A stretch of 64,000 nucleotides of DNA from Perlucidibaca aquatica. GTDB lineage: Bacteria; Pseudomonadota; Gammaproteobacteria; Pseudomonadales; Moraxellaceae. Within the stretch, counting starts at the first letter, position 1. Each line of letters begins with the position of its first letter. This document shows, piece after piece, positions 47,434-58,039 of this stretch. The notes under the pieces are model-generated. The model was not told the origin of the DNA, ran no database searches, and saw nothing but the letters and a program-made list of their open reading frames with translations. The stretch is taken from positions 1 through 64,000 of the forward strand of contig NZ_LZDB01000002.1 of the NCBI RefSeq assembly GCF_001676655.1. The letters run 5' to 3'. The translations under genes and the position numbers were made by a program.

Positions 47434-48516
47434 ATGCTACTTTGGCTTGCCGACCAACTGGCGCAACACTACAAGGGTTTCGGGGTATTCAACTACCTGA
47501 CCTTCCGCTTCATGCTCAGCATTGTCACCGCGTTCGCGTTGTCGCTGTGGTGGGGCCCCCACTTGATCGAAAAGCTCAAAGAAATGAAGTTTGGTCAGGC
47601 TATTCGTAATGATGGCCCGCAAACACATTTGGCAAAAACCGGTACGCCCACCATGGGAGGCGTACTGATTCTGCTGACTATTGCAGTGAGCACGTTGTTT
47701 TGGGCGCGCTTAGACAATCTCTACATCTGGATTGTGTTGGCCGTCATGGTGATTTTTGGTTTCGTCGGATGGGTCGACGACTACCGTAAAGTGGTTGAGA
47801 AAAACCCACGGGGTCTGCCCAGTCGTTGGAAGTATTTTTGGATGTCGGTCGGTGGTTTAGGTGCGGCCATTGTTCTTTACCTCACCGCGAAGACACCCAT
47901 TGAAACCAGCTTGATCGTGCCGTTCTTTAAGGACGTGATTATCCCGTTGGGCCTGTTCTACATTGTGCTTAGCTACTTCGTTATTGTCGGGGCCAGCAAT
48001 GCGGTGAATCTCACCGATGGCTTGGATGGCTTAGCCATTATGCCGACCGTTATGGTCGCGGGTGCGCTGGCAATCTTTGCCTACCTGACCGGCAACATCA
48101 AATTCGCCACCTACTTACAGATTCCATTCGTAATCGGTGCTGGTGAGCTCATCATCATTTGCGGCGCCATTATCGGTGCCGGCCTCGGCTTCCTCTGGTT
48201 CAACGCCTATCCCGCGCAAGTATTCATGGGCGATGTCGGTGCGCTGTCGCTGGGCGCGGTGCTCGGCACCATCGCTGTCATCGTGCGTCAAGAAATTGTG
48301 CTGTTTGTCATGTGCGGCGTCTTCGTCATGGAAACAGTCTCGGTGATGTTGCAAGTGGCCAGCTTCAAGTTGACCGGCAAACGTATTTTCCGCATGGCAC
48401 CGATTCATCACCATTTTGAACTAAAGGGCTGGCCAGAAACGCGTGTGGTTGCGCGCTTTTGGATCATTAGCTTCATGTTGGTGCTGGTTGGTCTTGCGAC
48501 CTTGAAACTGCGTTAA
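47434..48516 (+). CDS. mraY: Phospho-MurNAc-pentapeptide translocase MraY
   Basis: MraY attaches the phospho-MurNAc-pentapeptide to undecaprenyl phosphate, making lipid I at the inner face of the membrane. The 360 residues (as in E. coli) have ten hydrophobic spans. Signature regions are [10 protein letters not shown], the catalytic aspartates in [21 protein letters not shown] and the histidine cluster [12 protein letters not shown]. murD follows with AAGGAG made partly from the mraY stop region. Confidence 0.98.
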   Translation: MLLWLADQLAQHYKGFGVFNYLTFRFMLSIVTAFALSLWWGPHLIEKLKEMKFGQAIRNDGPQTHLAKTGTPTMGGVLILLTIAVSTLFWARLDNLYIWIVLAVMVIFGFVGWVDDYRKVVEKNPRGLPSRWKYFWMSVGGLGAAIVLYLTAKTPIETSLIVPFFKDVIIPLGLFYIVLSYFVIVGASNAVNLTDGLDGLAIMPTVMVAGALAIFAYLTGNIKFATYLQIPFVIGAGELIIICGAIIGAGLGFLWFNAYPAQVFMGDVGALSLGAVLGTIAVIVRQEIVLFVMCGVFVMETVSVMLQVASFKLTGKRIFRMAPIHHHFELKGWPETRVVARFWIISFMLVLVGLATLKLR

Positions 48517-48528
48517 GGAGTGGCGGGC

Positions 48529-49887
48529 ATGCTTATTCAGCGCGACGGTTTGCGGGTGGTCATCGGTCTGGGAAAGACTGGGCTGTCCTGCGTCCGTTAT
48601 TTAAAGGCGCAGGGTTATCCCGTTGCGGTTAACGATACGCGTGAGCATCCGCCAGGCCTGGCTGAGCTGCGGGCAGAGTTTCCAGATGTTGAGGTCAGCC
48701 TCGGTAAGCTCGATGCGGAATTGTTCTTGCGTGCCAGCGAAGTCATCAGCAGCCCTGGTATCTCCATTCGCGAGCCGGCCATTGCCGCTGCAATGGCTGC
48801 GGGTGTCTCTGTGGTCGGTGATGTGGAGTTGTTTTGCCGTGCGGCAAAGGCACCGATTGTGGCAATTACCGGTTCCAATGCGAAGAGTACGGTGACCACG
48901 CTGGTTGGCTTAATGGGCGAAGCTGCCGGTAAGCGTACGGGCGTTTGCGGCAATATCGGCACGCCGGTGTTGGACATGCTCGCTGAGGGTGAAAAAGACC
49001 TGTACGTGATGGAGCTGTCGTCATTCCAATTGGAAACAACACACTCCCTGAAGGCGGCCGTCGCGGTCGTGCTGAACCTCAGCGAAGACCATATGGATCG
49101 CTACACCGGCATGGTGGACTACCACCAAGCCAAGCATCGTATTTACCGTAACTGTGAGCGCTTTGTGTTTAATCGTGAGGATGCGCTCACAGTGCCATTA
49201 ATTGCCGATGATCTGCCCCGTGCCAGCTTTGGTTTGGGCGTGCCAGATTTGAATGATTTTGGTGTACGTGTCGTCGAGGGGAAACCCTACTTGGCGCGCG
49301 GTCGCGAGACGCTCATGCCGGTCAGTGAGCTGCAGATTTTTGGTGATCACAACGTGGCGAATGCGCTGGCCTGCCTAGCGCTAGGTGAGGCCGTTGGCCT
49401 GCCCATGGATGCCATGCTGAACACGCTACGTTCATTCACCGGTCTAAAGCATCGCTGCCAGCGCGTGGCCATGCACAATGGCATCGGTTGGTACAACGAC
49501 TCTAAGGGCACCAATGTTGGCGCGACCCTGGCAGCGATCAACGGCCTAGGCGCAGCGATTAGTGGCAAAATTCTGCTGATTGCTGGCGGTGTAGGCAAAG
49601 GGCAGGACTTCACACCGCTTTCGCCTGCCATGGCACAGTTTGGTCAGTCACTTATTCTCATTGGCGAAGATGCCTCGGTTATTGATGTGGCTGTCGCGGC
49701 GGCATTGCCACGCTTCCATTGCACAAGTCTGGATGAAGCCATTGCTCAGGCGCTGCGTTTAGCCAAGCCGGGCGATGCCGTGCTGCTGTCTCCTGCCTGT
49801 GCCAGCTTTGACATGTTCAAACATTACGAAGATCGCGGTGATCAATTCGTTGCGGGCGTTCGTCGTTTGGTTGAGGGGCACGCATGA
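48529..49887 (+). CDS. murD: UDP-N-acetylmuramoylalanine--D-glutamate ligase MurD
   Basis: MurD adds D-glutamate to UDP-MurNAc-L-alanine. The 452 residues show the N-terminal Rossmann domain (VVIGLGKTGLSCVRYL), SPGIS, the ATP loop ITGSNAKSTV (Asn and Ala replace the usual Thr-Asn-Gly lead), and the C-terminal GVGKGQDFTPL. ATG 48529 is preferred to GTG 48520, because the GTG would overlap the AAGGAG ribosome site. Its stop overlaps the ftsW start (ATGA). Confidence 0.96.
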   Translation: MLIQRDGLRVVIGLGKTGLSCVRYLKAQGYPVAVNDTREHPPGLAELRAEFPDVEVSLGKLDAELFLRASEVISSPGISIREPAIAAAMAAGVSVVGDVELFCRAAKAPIVAITGSNAKSTVTTLVGLMGEAAGKRTGVCGNIGTPVLDMLAEGEKDLYVMELSSFQLETTHSLKAAVAVVLNLSEDHMDRYTGMVDYHQAKHRIYRNCERFVFNREDALTVPLIADDLPRASFGLGVPDLNDFGVRVVEGKPYLARGRETLMPVSELQIFGDHNVANALACLALGEAVGLPMDAMLNTLRSFTGLKHRCQRVAMHNGIGWYNDSKGTNVGATLAAINGLGAAISGKILLIAGGVGKGQDFTPLSPAMAQFGQSLILIGEDASVIDVAVAAALPRFHCTSLDEAIAQALRLAKPGDAVLLSPACASFDMFKHYEDRGDQFVAGVRRLVEGHA

Positions 49888-51086
49888 CCAGCCAAAGCAT
49901 GAATCAACCGGTGCAACTGCTACGAAATGTCGTTGCTGAGCTAACGGAGCGCCAGGTCTTGCTGGTCGCTTCCGGCTTCTTGTTGTGTATCGGTTTGATC
50001 ATGGTGGGGTCGGCTTCAATGGGTGTTGCCGAGGCCACATTCGGCAATCCGTTCTACTTCTTTATTCGTCATGCCATCTACCTCTGCATCGGGCTGGTCG
50101 TGGGTGCCGTGGTACTGCAAGTGCCGATGCAGTTTTGGAGTCGCTACAGTTACTGGGTGTTCTTGGTCGCGTTGATCCTAATCGCGATTGTGTTGATTCC
50201 AGGCATTGGTCGTCGCGTCAATGGCAGCATGCGCTGGATTGGCTTTGGCGGCATCACCATGCAGCCCTCTGAAGTGATGAAACTGGCGGCGGTTTTGGCG
50301 ATGTCGGCCTACCTCGTGAGACGTCAAGAGGAAGTTCGCAGTCGCGCAATGGGATTCGTTAAGCCCTTAGTGGCGCTGTTTTTTGTGGTCATGTTCCTCA
50401 TGCTAGAGCCCGATTTTGGTGCCAGCATTGTGGTCATCATGGCGACTACCTGCATGCTGTTCCTGGCGGGTGCGCCGCTTAAGCAGTTTCTCGCCGTCAT
50501 GGGTACGGTGACGCTGGCGGGTATTCCTGTCGTCATGATGGAGTCCTACCGTATGAAGCGCCTGTTGGCCTTCACAGACCCGTGGGCTGATCAGTACAAC
50601 ACCGGCTATCAATTGGTTCAGAGCTTGATTGCATTTGGGCGTGGTGACTGGTTCGGTGTGGGGCTGGGTCACAGCGTGCAAAAACTGTTTTATTTGCCCG
50701 AAGCACATACCGACTTTGTCTTTGCGGTCTATGCCGAAGAGTTTGGCTTGATTGGTGTGCTGGTTTTGCTGCTGGCGGTGGCTTCCTTGGTCACAGCCGC
50801 TCTGCGCATTGGCCAGCGAGCTGAACGTGCCGGCCAATATTTTTCTGCCTACGTCGCCTACGGTTTGGCGGTGATGTTGGGCGTGCAGTCCGCGATCAAT
50901 ATCGGTGTAAACATCGGCTTCTTCCCAACCAAAGGTTTGACGTTGCCGCTGGTGAGCTACGGTGGGTCGAGTCTGGTCATGGTCTTCGTGATCCTCGCCA
51001 TTCTGCTGCGCATTGATGCCGAGTCTAGTCAGGTCAGCGAGCGTGGTTTGCGACGCACAGAGGGAGGCAACCATGGCGCTCGTTAA
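49884..51086 (+). CDS. ftsW: Septal peptidoglycan polymerase FtsW
   Basis: FtsW is the SEDS-family glycosyltransferase that polymerises lipid II at the septum with FtsI. The 400 residues have about ten spans starting at residue 25. SEDS markers are GIGRRVNGSMRWI, MQPSEVMKLA, the catalytic-loop Asp in LLAFTDPWADQYNTGYQ, and the late PTKGLTLPLVSYGGSS. It overlaps murG by 14 bases. Confidence 0.97.
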   Translation: MTSQSMNQPVQLLRNVVAELTERQVLLVASGFLLCIGLIMVGSASMGVAEATFGNPFYFFIRHAIYLCIGLVVGAVVLQVPMQFWSRYSYWVFLVALILIAIVLIPGIGRRVNGSMRWIGFGGITMQPSEVMKLAAVLAMSAYLVRRQEEVRSRAMGFVKPLVALFFVVMFLMLEPDFGASIVVIMATTCMLFLAGAPLKQFLAVMGTVTLAGIPVVMMESYRMKRLLAFTDPWADQYNTGYQLVQSLIAFGRGDWFGVGLGHSVQKLFYLPEAHTDFVFAVYAEEFGLIGVLVLLLAVASLVTAALRIGQRAERAGQYFSAYVAYGLAVMLGVQSAINIGVNIGFFPTKGLTLPLVSYGGSSLVMVFVILAILLRIDAESSQVSERGLRRTEGGNHGAR

Positions 51087-52152
51087 ATCGGTTGTCGTGA
51101 TGGCGGGTGGTACCGGTGGCCATGTGTTCCCGGCATTGGCAGTGGCTCGTGCTCTGCAGGCGCAAGGTGTCCGTATTCACTGGCTCGGCACGAAAGCTGG
51201 CATTGAGGCAGATCTAGTGCCCAAGGCGGGCTTCGATATTACTTATCTCGATGTTGGCGGCTTGCGCGGTAATGGTTTAAAGCCGCTGCTGAAAGCCCCC
51301 ACCAAATTGCTGCGTGCCGTCTGGAAGGCCACTCGCGTGTTTTCGTCAGTGAATGCCGATGCCGTGATTGGCTTGGGTGGCTATGTCACGGGTCCTGGCG
51401 GCTTGGCGGCACGGCTGTCCGGCTTACCGCTGTATATCCATGAGCAAAACGCGATTGCCGGATTTACCAACAAGGCTTTATCCAAGTTTGCAACGCAGGT
51501 TTTGCAGGCATTTCCTGACGCATTTGAGCCCTGTGAAAAAGTGACTTGGGTTGGCAACCCGGTCCGCGATGAAATTGCCACACTGGCTCAGCCCAATGCG
51601 CGTTATGCCGCTCGCCGAGGCCCACTGCGCGTGTTGGTCTTGGGCGGCAGTTTGGGTGCCGTCGCATTAAATGAATTGGTGCCTGCTGCCTTTGCGGAGC
51701 TTCCCGAAGCACAACGTCCAGTGATTCGTCATCAGGCGGGGCGCAAGCATGCCGATAAAGCCGCTGAGGTTTATCGCAAGCTCGGTGTGCAAGCCGACAT
51801 CCTGCCGTTTATTGATGACATGGCCGCGGTTTACGACTGGGCTGACTTAGTCATTTGCCGCTCGGGCGCACTCACGGTGTCTGAAATTGCCGCGGCTGGT
51901 GTGGCTTCAATTCTCATTCCCTTCCCGCATGCGGTTGATGATCACCAGACCGCGAATGCACGTTTTTTAAGTGATATAGGGGCGGCTCGCCTGTTTCAGC
52001 AACGCGATCTGACGCCCGCTGCGTTTGCAGTCACGCTGGCGGAGTTGCTCGATCGTAAGACGCTGCAGCAGATGGCAGAAAAAGCCCGCACGCTGGCCAA
52101 GCCCGATGCGACGGCTTTGGTCGTCAACGCTATTTTGAGAGGTCATGCATGA
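51073..52152 (+). CDS. murG: Lipid II synthase MurG
   Basis: MurG transfers GlcNAc from UDP-GlcNAc to lipid I on the cytosolic face of the membrane. The 359 residues begin with the glycine-rich [16 protein letters not shown], followed by [23 protein letters not shown], and the UDP-GlcNAc-binding [15 protein letters not shown] with [14 protein letters not shown]. The frame opens at 51013; ATG 51073 with AGGGAGG just before it begins the conserved N-terminus. murC starts inside its stop (ATGA). Confidence 0.97.
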   Translation: MALVKSVVVMAGGTGGHVFPALAVARALQAQGVRIHWLGTKAGIEADLVPKAGFDITYLDVGGLRGNGLKPLLKAPTKLLRAVWKATRVFSSVNADAVIGLGGYVTGPGGLAARLSGLPLYIHEQNAIAGFTNKALSKFATQVLQAFPDAFEPCEKVTWVGNPVRDEIATLAQPNARYAARRGPLRVLVLGGSLGAVALNELVPAAFAELPEAQRPVIRHQAGRKHADKAAEVYRKLGVQADILPFIDDMAAVYDWADLVICRSGALTVSEIAAAGVASILIPFPHAVDDHQTANARFLSDIGAARLFQQRDLTPAAFAVTLAELLDRKTLQQMAEKARTLAKPDATALVVNAILRGHA

Positions 52153-53582
52153 AAGCCATTCCGCGTACGCGCTTAATTGAAATTCCAGAAATGCGCCGCA
52201 TTCGCCGTATTCATTTTGTCGGCATTGGTGGTGCGGGCATGTGCGGTATCGCTGAGGTGCTGCTGAACCAAGGCTATGAAGTAGCTGGCTCGGATGCGAA
52301 AGCGGGCAAGACCACTGATCGACTGAAGTCCTTCGGCGCCGAAATTTTTATTGGTCACGACGCGGCACATATTGAGAAGGCGGATGTGTTGGTGGTTTCC
52401 ACTGCCATCGATTCGAGCAATCCTGAAGTGAAGGCTGCGCAGGAACGTCGTCTGCCTATCGTTCGCCGTGCCGAGATGCTGGCAGAGCTGATGCGCTATC
52501 GCCACGGCATTGCCATCGCGGGTACGCATGGCAAGACCACCACGACCAGCCTGATCGCATCGATCCTGGGCGAGGGCGGCTTTGATCCAACGTATGTGAT
52601 TGGCGGCCTGCTCAACAGCGCCGGCACCAATGCCAAGCTCGGCAGCAGCCGCTATTTTGTTGCCGAAGCCGACGAGAGCGATGCTTCCTTTTTGCATTTG
52701 CAGCCCATGGCCTCGGTCGTCACCAACATCGACGCCGATCACATGGATACCTACGGCGGCGATTTCGAGGTGCTCAAGCGCACCTTCATTGAATTCCTGC
52801 ACAACCTACCGTTCTACGGCCTCGCCGTGGTCTGTGGCGATGATCCCGTGGTGCGTGAGCTGTTACCGAAAATTGCGCGCCCAACCATTACTTACGGTTT
52901 CGATGCTGATAACGATGTGCGTGCCACCGATGTGCATCAGGAAGGCCTGCAAACTCACTTCACCGTGCATCGTTTAGGCCGTGAACCGCTGCGGGTCACC
53001 TTGAATCTGCCAGGTCTGCACAACGTACTGAACTCGCTGGCGGCTATTGCGATTGCGACGGATGAAGAAGTGGAAGACAGCGCCATTCTCAGTGCGCTCG
53101 GCAACTTCCAAGGCGTGGGTCGTCGCTTCCAGCGTCTTGCCGAAGTGGGTGATGTGCAGCTCGTGGATGACTACGGGCATCACCCCCGTGAGGTAGCCGC
53201 GACGATTGCCGCAGCACGTCAGGCTTTCCCTGGTCGCCGCTTGGTCATGATGTTCCAGCCGCATCGTTACAGCCGTACTCGCGACTGCTTCGAAGACTTC
53301 GTGCAAGTGCTGTCTACCGTGGATCAGTTGCTGCTGCTCGATGTCTATAGCGCGGGTGAAAAAGCCATTGCCGGTGCCGATAGCCGCACGCTGGCGCGCA
53401 GCATCCGTACGCGTGGCTTGGTTGATCCGGTGTTTGTGGAAAAGGCCGAAGAGCTGGCTCAGCTGTTGCCTTCGCAATTGCGAGCCGGCGATGTGCTGCT
53501 GACACAGGGCGCAGGCACGGTCGGCGCGATTGCGCTGGAGCTGGCTCAGAACGGTCTGTATCTGGCCGCTGGGAAAAAGTGA
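52149..53582 (+). CDS. murC: UDP-N-acetylmuramate--L-alanine ligase MurC
   Basis: MurC adds the first amino acid, L-alanine, to UDP-MurNAc. The 477 residues include [17 protein letters not shown] (UDP-binding), the ATP loop [21 protein letters not shown], and [11 protein letters not shown]. The stop lies inside a GTGA that could also serve as an upstream start for ddlB. It lies in the middle of the overlapping murG-murC-ddlB-ftsQ chain. Confidence 0.98.
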   Translation: MKAIPRTRLIEIPEMRRIRRIHFVGIGGAGMCGIAEVLLNQGYEVAGSDAKAGKTTDRLKSFGAEIFIGHDAAHIEKADVLVVSTAIDSSNPEVKAAQERRLPIVRRAEMLAELMRYRHGIAIAGTHGKTTTTSLIASILGEGGFDPTYVIGGLLNSAGTNAKLGSSRYFVAEADESDASFLHLQPMASVVTNIDADHMDTYGGDFEVLKRTFIEFLHNLPFYGLAVVCGDDPVVRELLPKIARPTITYGFDADNDVRATDVHQEGLQTHFTVHRLGREPLRVTLNLPGLHNVLNSLAAIAIATDEEVEDSAILSALGNFQGVGRRFQRLAEVGDVQLVDDYGHHPREVAATIAAARQAFPGRRLVMMFQPHRYSRTRDCFEDFVQVLSTVDQLLLLDVYSAGEKAIAGADSRTLARSIRTRGLVDPVFVEKAEELAQLLPSQLRAGDVLLTQGAGTVGAIALELAQNGLYLAAGKK

Positions 53583-53587
53583 GATTG

Positions 53588-54520
53588 ATGATGACTATGA
53601 TTGATGTGAAGCGTTTTGGCCGTGTTGCCGTGCTCATGGGTGGCACTGCGGCTGAGCGTCCTATTTCGCTGATCAGTGGCGCTGCGGTGCTGAAGGCATT
53701 GCAGGCAGCGGGCGTTGATGCCCATGCGTTTGATCCAGCCGAACGTGACATCGTGGAAGTCCAAGGCTATGACCGCGCATTCATCGTCCTGCATGGCCGT
53801 GGTGGCGAAGACGGTGTGATGCAAGGCGTACTCGAGCAGTTTGGCGTGCCTTACACCGGCAGCGGCGTTATGGCCTCTGCCATTGGCATGGACAAGGCAC
53901 GCACTAAGCAGTTGTGGCTGGGTTGTGGTCTGCCCACACCGACCTATCGTCGCCTGTCGGCTGGCTGTGATTTTGCCGCTGTGGTGGCCGAGCTGGGTTT
54001 GCCACTCATGGTCAAGCCCTCACGCGAAGGCTCCAGCATTGGCATGGCTAAGGTCTACACCGTGGATGATTTGGCCAAGGCTTATGCCGTCGCCGCCGAA
54101 CACGACAGTGAAGTGATTGCTGAGCACTTTATTGAAGGCAGTGAGTACACCGTTAGCATGCTGAACGGGAAGGCGCTGCCGGTGATCCGCATGATCCCAG
54201 CTAACGATTTCTATGACTTCGAAGCCAAGTATCAGCGCAACGATACGCAGTACAAGATCCCCTGTGGCCTAGCTGCAGAAGAAGAGCGCCAGTTGCAGGC
54301 CATTGCTGAAGAAGCCTTTGAGGTGATTGGCGCAAAGGGTTGGGGCCGCATTGATGCCATGCGCGATAGCCAAGGTCGTTTTTGGCTGCTCGAAATCAAC
54401 ACGGTGCCCGGCATGACCGATCACTCACTGGTGCCAATGGCCGCTCAAGCAGCCGGCTTGGATTTTAGCCAATTGGTGTTGGCGATTTTGGCTCAAACCT
54501 TTGGCAGCGAGTCAGCCTAA
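53588..54520 (+). CDS. ddlB: D-alanine--D-alanine ligase B
   Basis: DdlB makes the D-Ala-D-Ala dipeptide used by MurF. The 310 residues form an ATP-grasp enzyme: [50 protein letters not shown], and the metal and ATP region [16 protein letters not shown]. Ala-Glu-Arg replaces the more usual SaERE run at the N-terminal loop. Several starts are possible: GTG 53579 (overlapping murC stop), ATG 53588, 53591 and 53597; 53588 is chosen because GTGAG lies at a ribosome-site distance. The stop overlaps the ftsQ ATG. Confidence 0.95.
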   Translation: MMTMIDVKRFGRVAVLMGGTAAERPISLISGAAVLKALQAAGVDAHAFDPAERDIVEVQGYDRAFIVLHGRGGEDGVMQGVLEQFGVPYTGSGVMASAIGMDKARTKQLWLGCGLPTPTYRRLSAGCDFAAVVAELGLPLMVKPSREGSSIGMAKVYTVDDLAKAYAVAAEHDSEVIAEHFIEGSEYTVSMLNGKALPVIRMIPANDFYDFEAKYQRNDTQYKIPCGLAAEEERQLQAIAEEAFEVIGAKGWGRIDAMRDSQGRFWLLEINTVPGMTDHSLVPMAAQAAGLDFSQLVLAILAQTFGSESA

Positions 54521-55323
54521 TGTCTAGCCAAGTCACACGCCGCCCCATTGCTCGTCCTTCAGCCCCGCGTTCGGGTCTGTGGTCGGCTTGGGTTGCACGC
54601 GCTGAGGGCTTGGGTGAGCAAGGCTCGCGAGTCTTGAATGTATTGGTGTGGGTCATGTCCTTGAGTGCCGTGCTGGTGATTGGTGCGGGCCTGCAAGTGA
54701 TGGCTAAAAACTGGGCATTGGAAACACCGATTCGTCACGTCGAAATTGCAGGTGACTTGGTGCAGACGCAGCGTGAAGAGTTGTTGGCTTCACTTGAGCG
54801 CACGGTCAGAGGGAATTTTTTCACAGCCAACGTTAGCGAGTTGCAAGCCTTGGCACAGCGCTACCCTTGGGTGGCTCAGGCGCAAGTCAGCCGCCAATGG
54901 CCGGATAACCTGCGCGTGACATTGGTGGAAAAACGCGCCCTGGCGCATTGGGGCGATGACGGTTTAGTGAGCAGTCATGGCGATGTGTTTCGACCACAAC
55001 GAGTCATGGGCTTAGCAGATCTGCCGCGTTTGGATGGCCCGCGTGCGCAGTCGCGATTTGTATTGCAGCAGTACCAAGCGATGGACCGTATTTTGCACCG
55101 AGTGGGCTTGCGTATTGAGTCCTTGCAGTTAACGGGTCGGATGAGTTGGTTGCTGACGTTAGAAGGAGGCGTCGAGGTGTTGGTCGACGCACAAGACACC
55201 TTGGCCAAACTAGAGCGCTTTACCGTGCTTTATGACCGCCAGTTAGCCGCGGATATTGGCAGCATCGCACGCATTGATCTGCGCTATCGCAATGGCGTTG
55301 CCATTGGCTGGCGTCAGGGTTGA
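54520..55323 (+). CDS. ftsQ: Cell division protein FtsQ
   Basis: FtsQ is a bitopic inner-membrane protein that links early and late divisome components by binding FtsB and FtsL. The 267 residues have a basic cytosolic N-terminus, one span (about 42-64), a POTRA domain (about 70-140, HVEIAGDLVQTQREELL and the WPDNLRVTLVEKRALAHW motif) and the beta domain behind it. The start overlaps the ddlB stop (TAATG). ftsA follows after 51 bases. Confidence 0.94.
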   Translation: MSSQVTRRPIARPSAPRSGLWSAWVARAEGLGEQGSRVLNVLVWVMSLSAVLVIGAGLQVMAKNWALETPIRHVEIAGDLVQTQREELLASLERTVRGNFFTANVSELQALAQRYPWVAQAQVSRQWPDNLRVTLVEKRALAHWGDDGLVSSHGDVFRPQRVMGLADLPRLDGPRAQSRFVLQQYQAMDRILHRVGLRIESLQLTGRMSWLLTLEGGVEVLVDAQDTLAKLERFTVLYDRQLAADIGSIARIDLRYRNGVAIGWRQG

Positions 55324-55348
55324 TTTTAGTTTTTTGATTGAGGTAATC

Positions 55349-55369
55349 GGTCGCTCGCGACCAGGAAGG
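55349..55369 (+). promoter_or_regulatory. Hairpin abutting the ftsA ribosome binding site
   Basis: GGTCG (55349-55353) pairs with CGACC (55358-55362) over loop CTCG, and the ribosome site AGGAAGG (55363-55369) starts on the next base. The stem could affect how well ftsA is translated relative to ftsQ. Short and possibly accidental. Confidence 0.35.
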
Positions 55370-55374
55370 CAGAG

Positions 55375-56634
55375 ATGGCAAATATGACACAGGCTCCCAT
55401 GATTGTTGCGTTAGACATCGGCACCTCTAAGGTGGTTTGCATGGTCGCCCAAATTAACCAGGCAGAGCAGAGTCTGGAAATTGTGGGCTATGGCATGAAG
55501 CCATCGAAAGGCATGCGAAAGGGCGTGGTGGTCAATATTGACCAGATGCAGGAAGCCATTCAAAGCGCAGTAGCTGAAGCGGAATTGATGGCCGATTGCC
55601 GAATTCACTCGGCCTATATTGGTATCGCCGGCAGTCACATTGGTGGCCGCAATTCGCAGGCTGTTGTGGCTATTCGGGATGGCGAAGTTACGCAGACCGA
55701 CATCGAGCGCGTGATCGATGCCGCTAAGTCCGGTGCCAACCCCGCAGACCAACGCATTCTGCATGTGTTGCCTCAGGAATTTATTGTGGACGACCAAGGG
55801 GATGTGCGTAACCCCTTAGGCATGGCGGGTGTTCGTCTTGAAGGCCATATCCACCTGGTGACCTGTTCGGCGAATGCAGCCCAAAATTTGGAGAAGTGCG
55901 TTCGTGGTGCTGGCCTCGCCATTGATGACATCGTGCTTGAGCAAGTGGCTTCCAGCCATGGCGTGCTCACCGATGATGAAAAGGATTTGGGTGTTTGCTT
56001 AGTCGATATTGGCGGTGGCACCACCGATATCGCTGTCTTTGTGCGCGGCGCGATTCGCCACACGGCCGTGATTCCCATTGCCGGCGATCAAGTCACCAAC
56101 GACATCGCCATGGCCTTAAGAACGCCTACGCCTGCCGCCGATGAAATTAAAGTGCGCTACGCCTGTGTCGTGCCACAAATGGTCGACCCTGAGCAAACCA
56201 TCAGCGTGCCCGGCATGGGTGATCGCCCGGCGCGAACCCTGGCCCGTCAGACCTTGTCGGCCGTGGTTGAGCCACGCTACGAAGAGCTCTTCAGCATTGT
56301 GCAGATGGAGTTGGAGCGTTGCGGGTATGCCGATCAATTAGCTGCTGGTGTGGTAATGACGGGCGGCTCAGCCAAGATTGAGGGTGCGGTGCAGTTAGCC
56401 GAATCCATTTTCCATTTGCCCGTTCGCATTGGCATGCCGAAATCATTGAAGCTCGGCGGCATGGAAGAGCTCTTACATAACCCGATTTATGCCACCGGCA
56501 TTGGCCTGTTGTTCTACGGGATGCAGCGTACCCTGGCCTCCGGGCTGACAGGGTCAAATCGTGTGCAGCGTCGCGAAGACGAAGGCGCCAGTTTTATTGG
56601 AAAAATGAAGGGCTGGTTCGCCAGCAACTTCTGA
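55375..56634 (+). CDS. ftsA: Cell division protein FtsA
   Basis: FtsA is an actin-like ATPase that tethers FtsZ to the membrane. The 419 residues contain ALDIGTSKV (phosphate 1), VDIGGGTTDIAVF (phosphate 2), the adenosine motif VMTGGSAKIEGAV, and a C-terminal amphipathic helix (IGKMKGWFASNF) that binds the membrane. It lies between ftsQ and ftsZ, the conserved order. The 122 bases to ftsZ contain an imperfect ATGGC/GCCAT stem but no promoter I can defend. Confidence 0.97.
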   Translation: MANMTQAPMIVALDIGTSKVVCMVAQINQAEQSLEIVGYGMKPSKGMRKGVVVNIDQMQEAIQSAVAEAELMADCRIHSAYIGIAGSHIGGRNSQAVVAIRDGEVTQTDIERVIDAAKSGANPADQRILHVLPQEFIVDDQGDVRNPLGMAGVRLEGHIHLVTCSANAAQNLEKCVRGAGLAIDDIVLEQVASSHGVLTDDEKDLGVCLVDIGGGTTDIAVFVRGAIRHTAVIPIAGDQVTNDIAMALRTPTPAADEIKVRYACVVPQMVDPEQTISVPGMGDRPARTLARQTLSAVVEPRYEELFSIVQMELERCGYADQLAAGVVMTGGSAKIEGAVQLAESIFHLPVRIGMPKSLKLGGMEELLHNPIYATGIGLLFYGMQRTLASGLTGSNRVQRREDEGASFIGKMKGWFASNF

Positions 56635-56756
56635 GTATTGGCTCTCACGAGCAACAGTTTTACCAATGGCTAGGCGGGCCATCGGAAAGGGCAGGAAGCC
56701 TCACGGCGCAACACTTATAAAAAACGGCGGAAGCCCTTAGGGGCTGGAGAATTAAC

Positions 56757-57986
56757 ATGACGAACATTTTCGAATTTGCAGACAACACGCCGGAACTCGG
56801 CACAGCCATCATTAAGGTGATTGGTGTGGGCGGTGGCGGCGGCAACGCAGTTGAGCACATGGTTAATAGCGATGTGCAAGGCGTTGACTTCATCTGCGCG
56901 AATACCGATAAGCAGGCACTCAATAAAATGAATGCCAAAACCTTGCTGCATCTGGGTGACAACGTGACGCGCGGTTTGGGCGCTGGCGCAAATCCTGAAG
57001 TAGGTCGTCAGGCAGCGGTTGAAGATCGCGATCGTATTCGCGAAGCGCTGCAAGGCTCCGACATGGTGTTCATTACCGCTGGCATGGGCGGCGGTACGGG
57101 TACCGGCGGTGCGCCAGTGGTTGCTGAAGTCGCCCGTGAGATGGGCATTCTGACGGTTGGTGTGGTGACTAAGCCTTTCCCGTTCGAAGGCAAAAAGCGC
57201 ATGGATGTGGCCGAGCAGGGCATCGAATCGCTGTCACATCATGTGGACTCGTTAATCACTATTCCTAACGGCAAGTTACTGCAAGTCCTCGGCAAGGTGT
57301 CGCTGGTAGACGCCTTCAAGGCCGCCAACAATGTGTTGCAGGGTGCCGTACAGGGCATTGCCGACATGATTCTGAATCCCGGCGTCATCAACGTCGACTT
57401 CGCCGACGTGCGTACGGTCATGTCCGAGCAAGGCTTGGCCATGATGGGCACCGGTTCGGCAAAAGGTGAAGAGCGTGCGCGCATCGCTACCGAAATGGCC
57501 ATCCACAGCCCGCTGCTCGATGATGTTCAGCTCAAGGGTGCTCGTGGCGTGCTGGTGTCGATTGCTGCCAACGAAAGCCTGGGTCTGGATGAGTTCTCCA
57601 CGGTCGGTGACATCGTGTCGAATTTTGCCTCTGAAACTGCCACGGTGGTGATCGGTACGATTCTCGACGAAACCTTGGGCGATGAAATTCGCGTCACGGT
57701 TGTTGCCACGGGCTTGCCGAAGGCCAGCGCAATGCGTGCTGCACAACCCAAGGCGGGTATGACTCTGGTGGCAGCGGCGCCAACCGTGCAAGTGGTGCAG
57801 CAACCCACGATGGCCGTGCCCGTGCAGCAGGTCGTTAATGGGGGTTCGGTGCCAGCGCCTGAGCAAGATCCGTATGCGAAGTACGATCGCCCAACCTGGG
57901 AGCGAAACAAAGAAGCCGGCAGTACACGTCGTGGCGATACCAGTTTGCTGAACATTCCAGCATTCCTGCGTCGTCAGGCTGATTGA
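56757..57986 (+). CDS. ftsZ: Cell division GTPase FtsZ
   Basis: FtsZ is the tubulin homologue that forms the division ring. The 409 residues carry [17 protein letters not shown], the tubulin signature [12 protein letters not shown] (109-120), the T7 loop [15 protein letters not shown] in its usual place, a Gln/Val/Pro-rich variable linker, and the C-terminal peptide [11 protein letters not shown] that binds FtsA and ZipA. GGAG precedes the ATG. It is the end of the classical dcw genes; lpxC follows after 53 bases. Confidence 0.99.
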   Translation: MTNIFEFADNTPELGTAIIKVIGVGGGGGNAVEHMVNSDVQGVDFICANTDKQALNKMNAKTLLHLGDNVTRGLGAGANPEVGRQAAVEDRDRIREALQGSDMVFITAGMGGGTGTGGAPVVAEVAREMGILTVGVVTKPFPFEGKKRMDVAEQGIESLSHHVDSLITIPNGKLLQVLGKVSLVDAFKAANNVLQGAVQGIADMILNPGVINVDFADVRTVMSEQGLAMMGTGSAKGEERARIATEMAIHSPLLDDVQLKGARGVLVSIAANESLGLDEFSTVGDIVSNFASETATVVIGTILDETLGDEIRVTVVATGLPKASAMRAAQPKAGMTLVAAAPTVQVVQQPTMAVPVQQVVNGGSVPAPEQDPYAKYDRPTWERNKEAGSTRRGDTSLLNIPAFLRRQAD

Positions 57987-58039
57987 GCAGTCAGGGCGGC
58001 TCTGCTACCATGAGCCACCTTTGACATGATTTGTTACAA

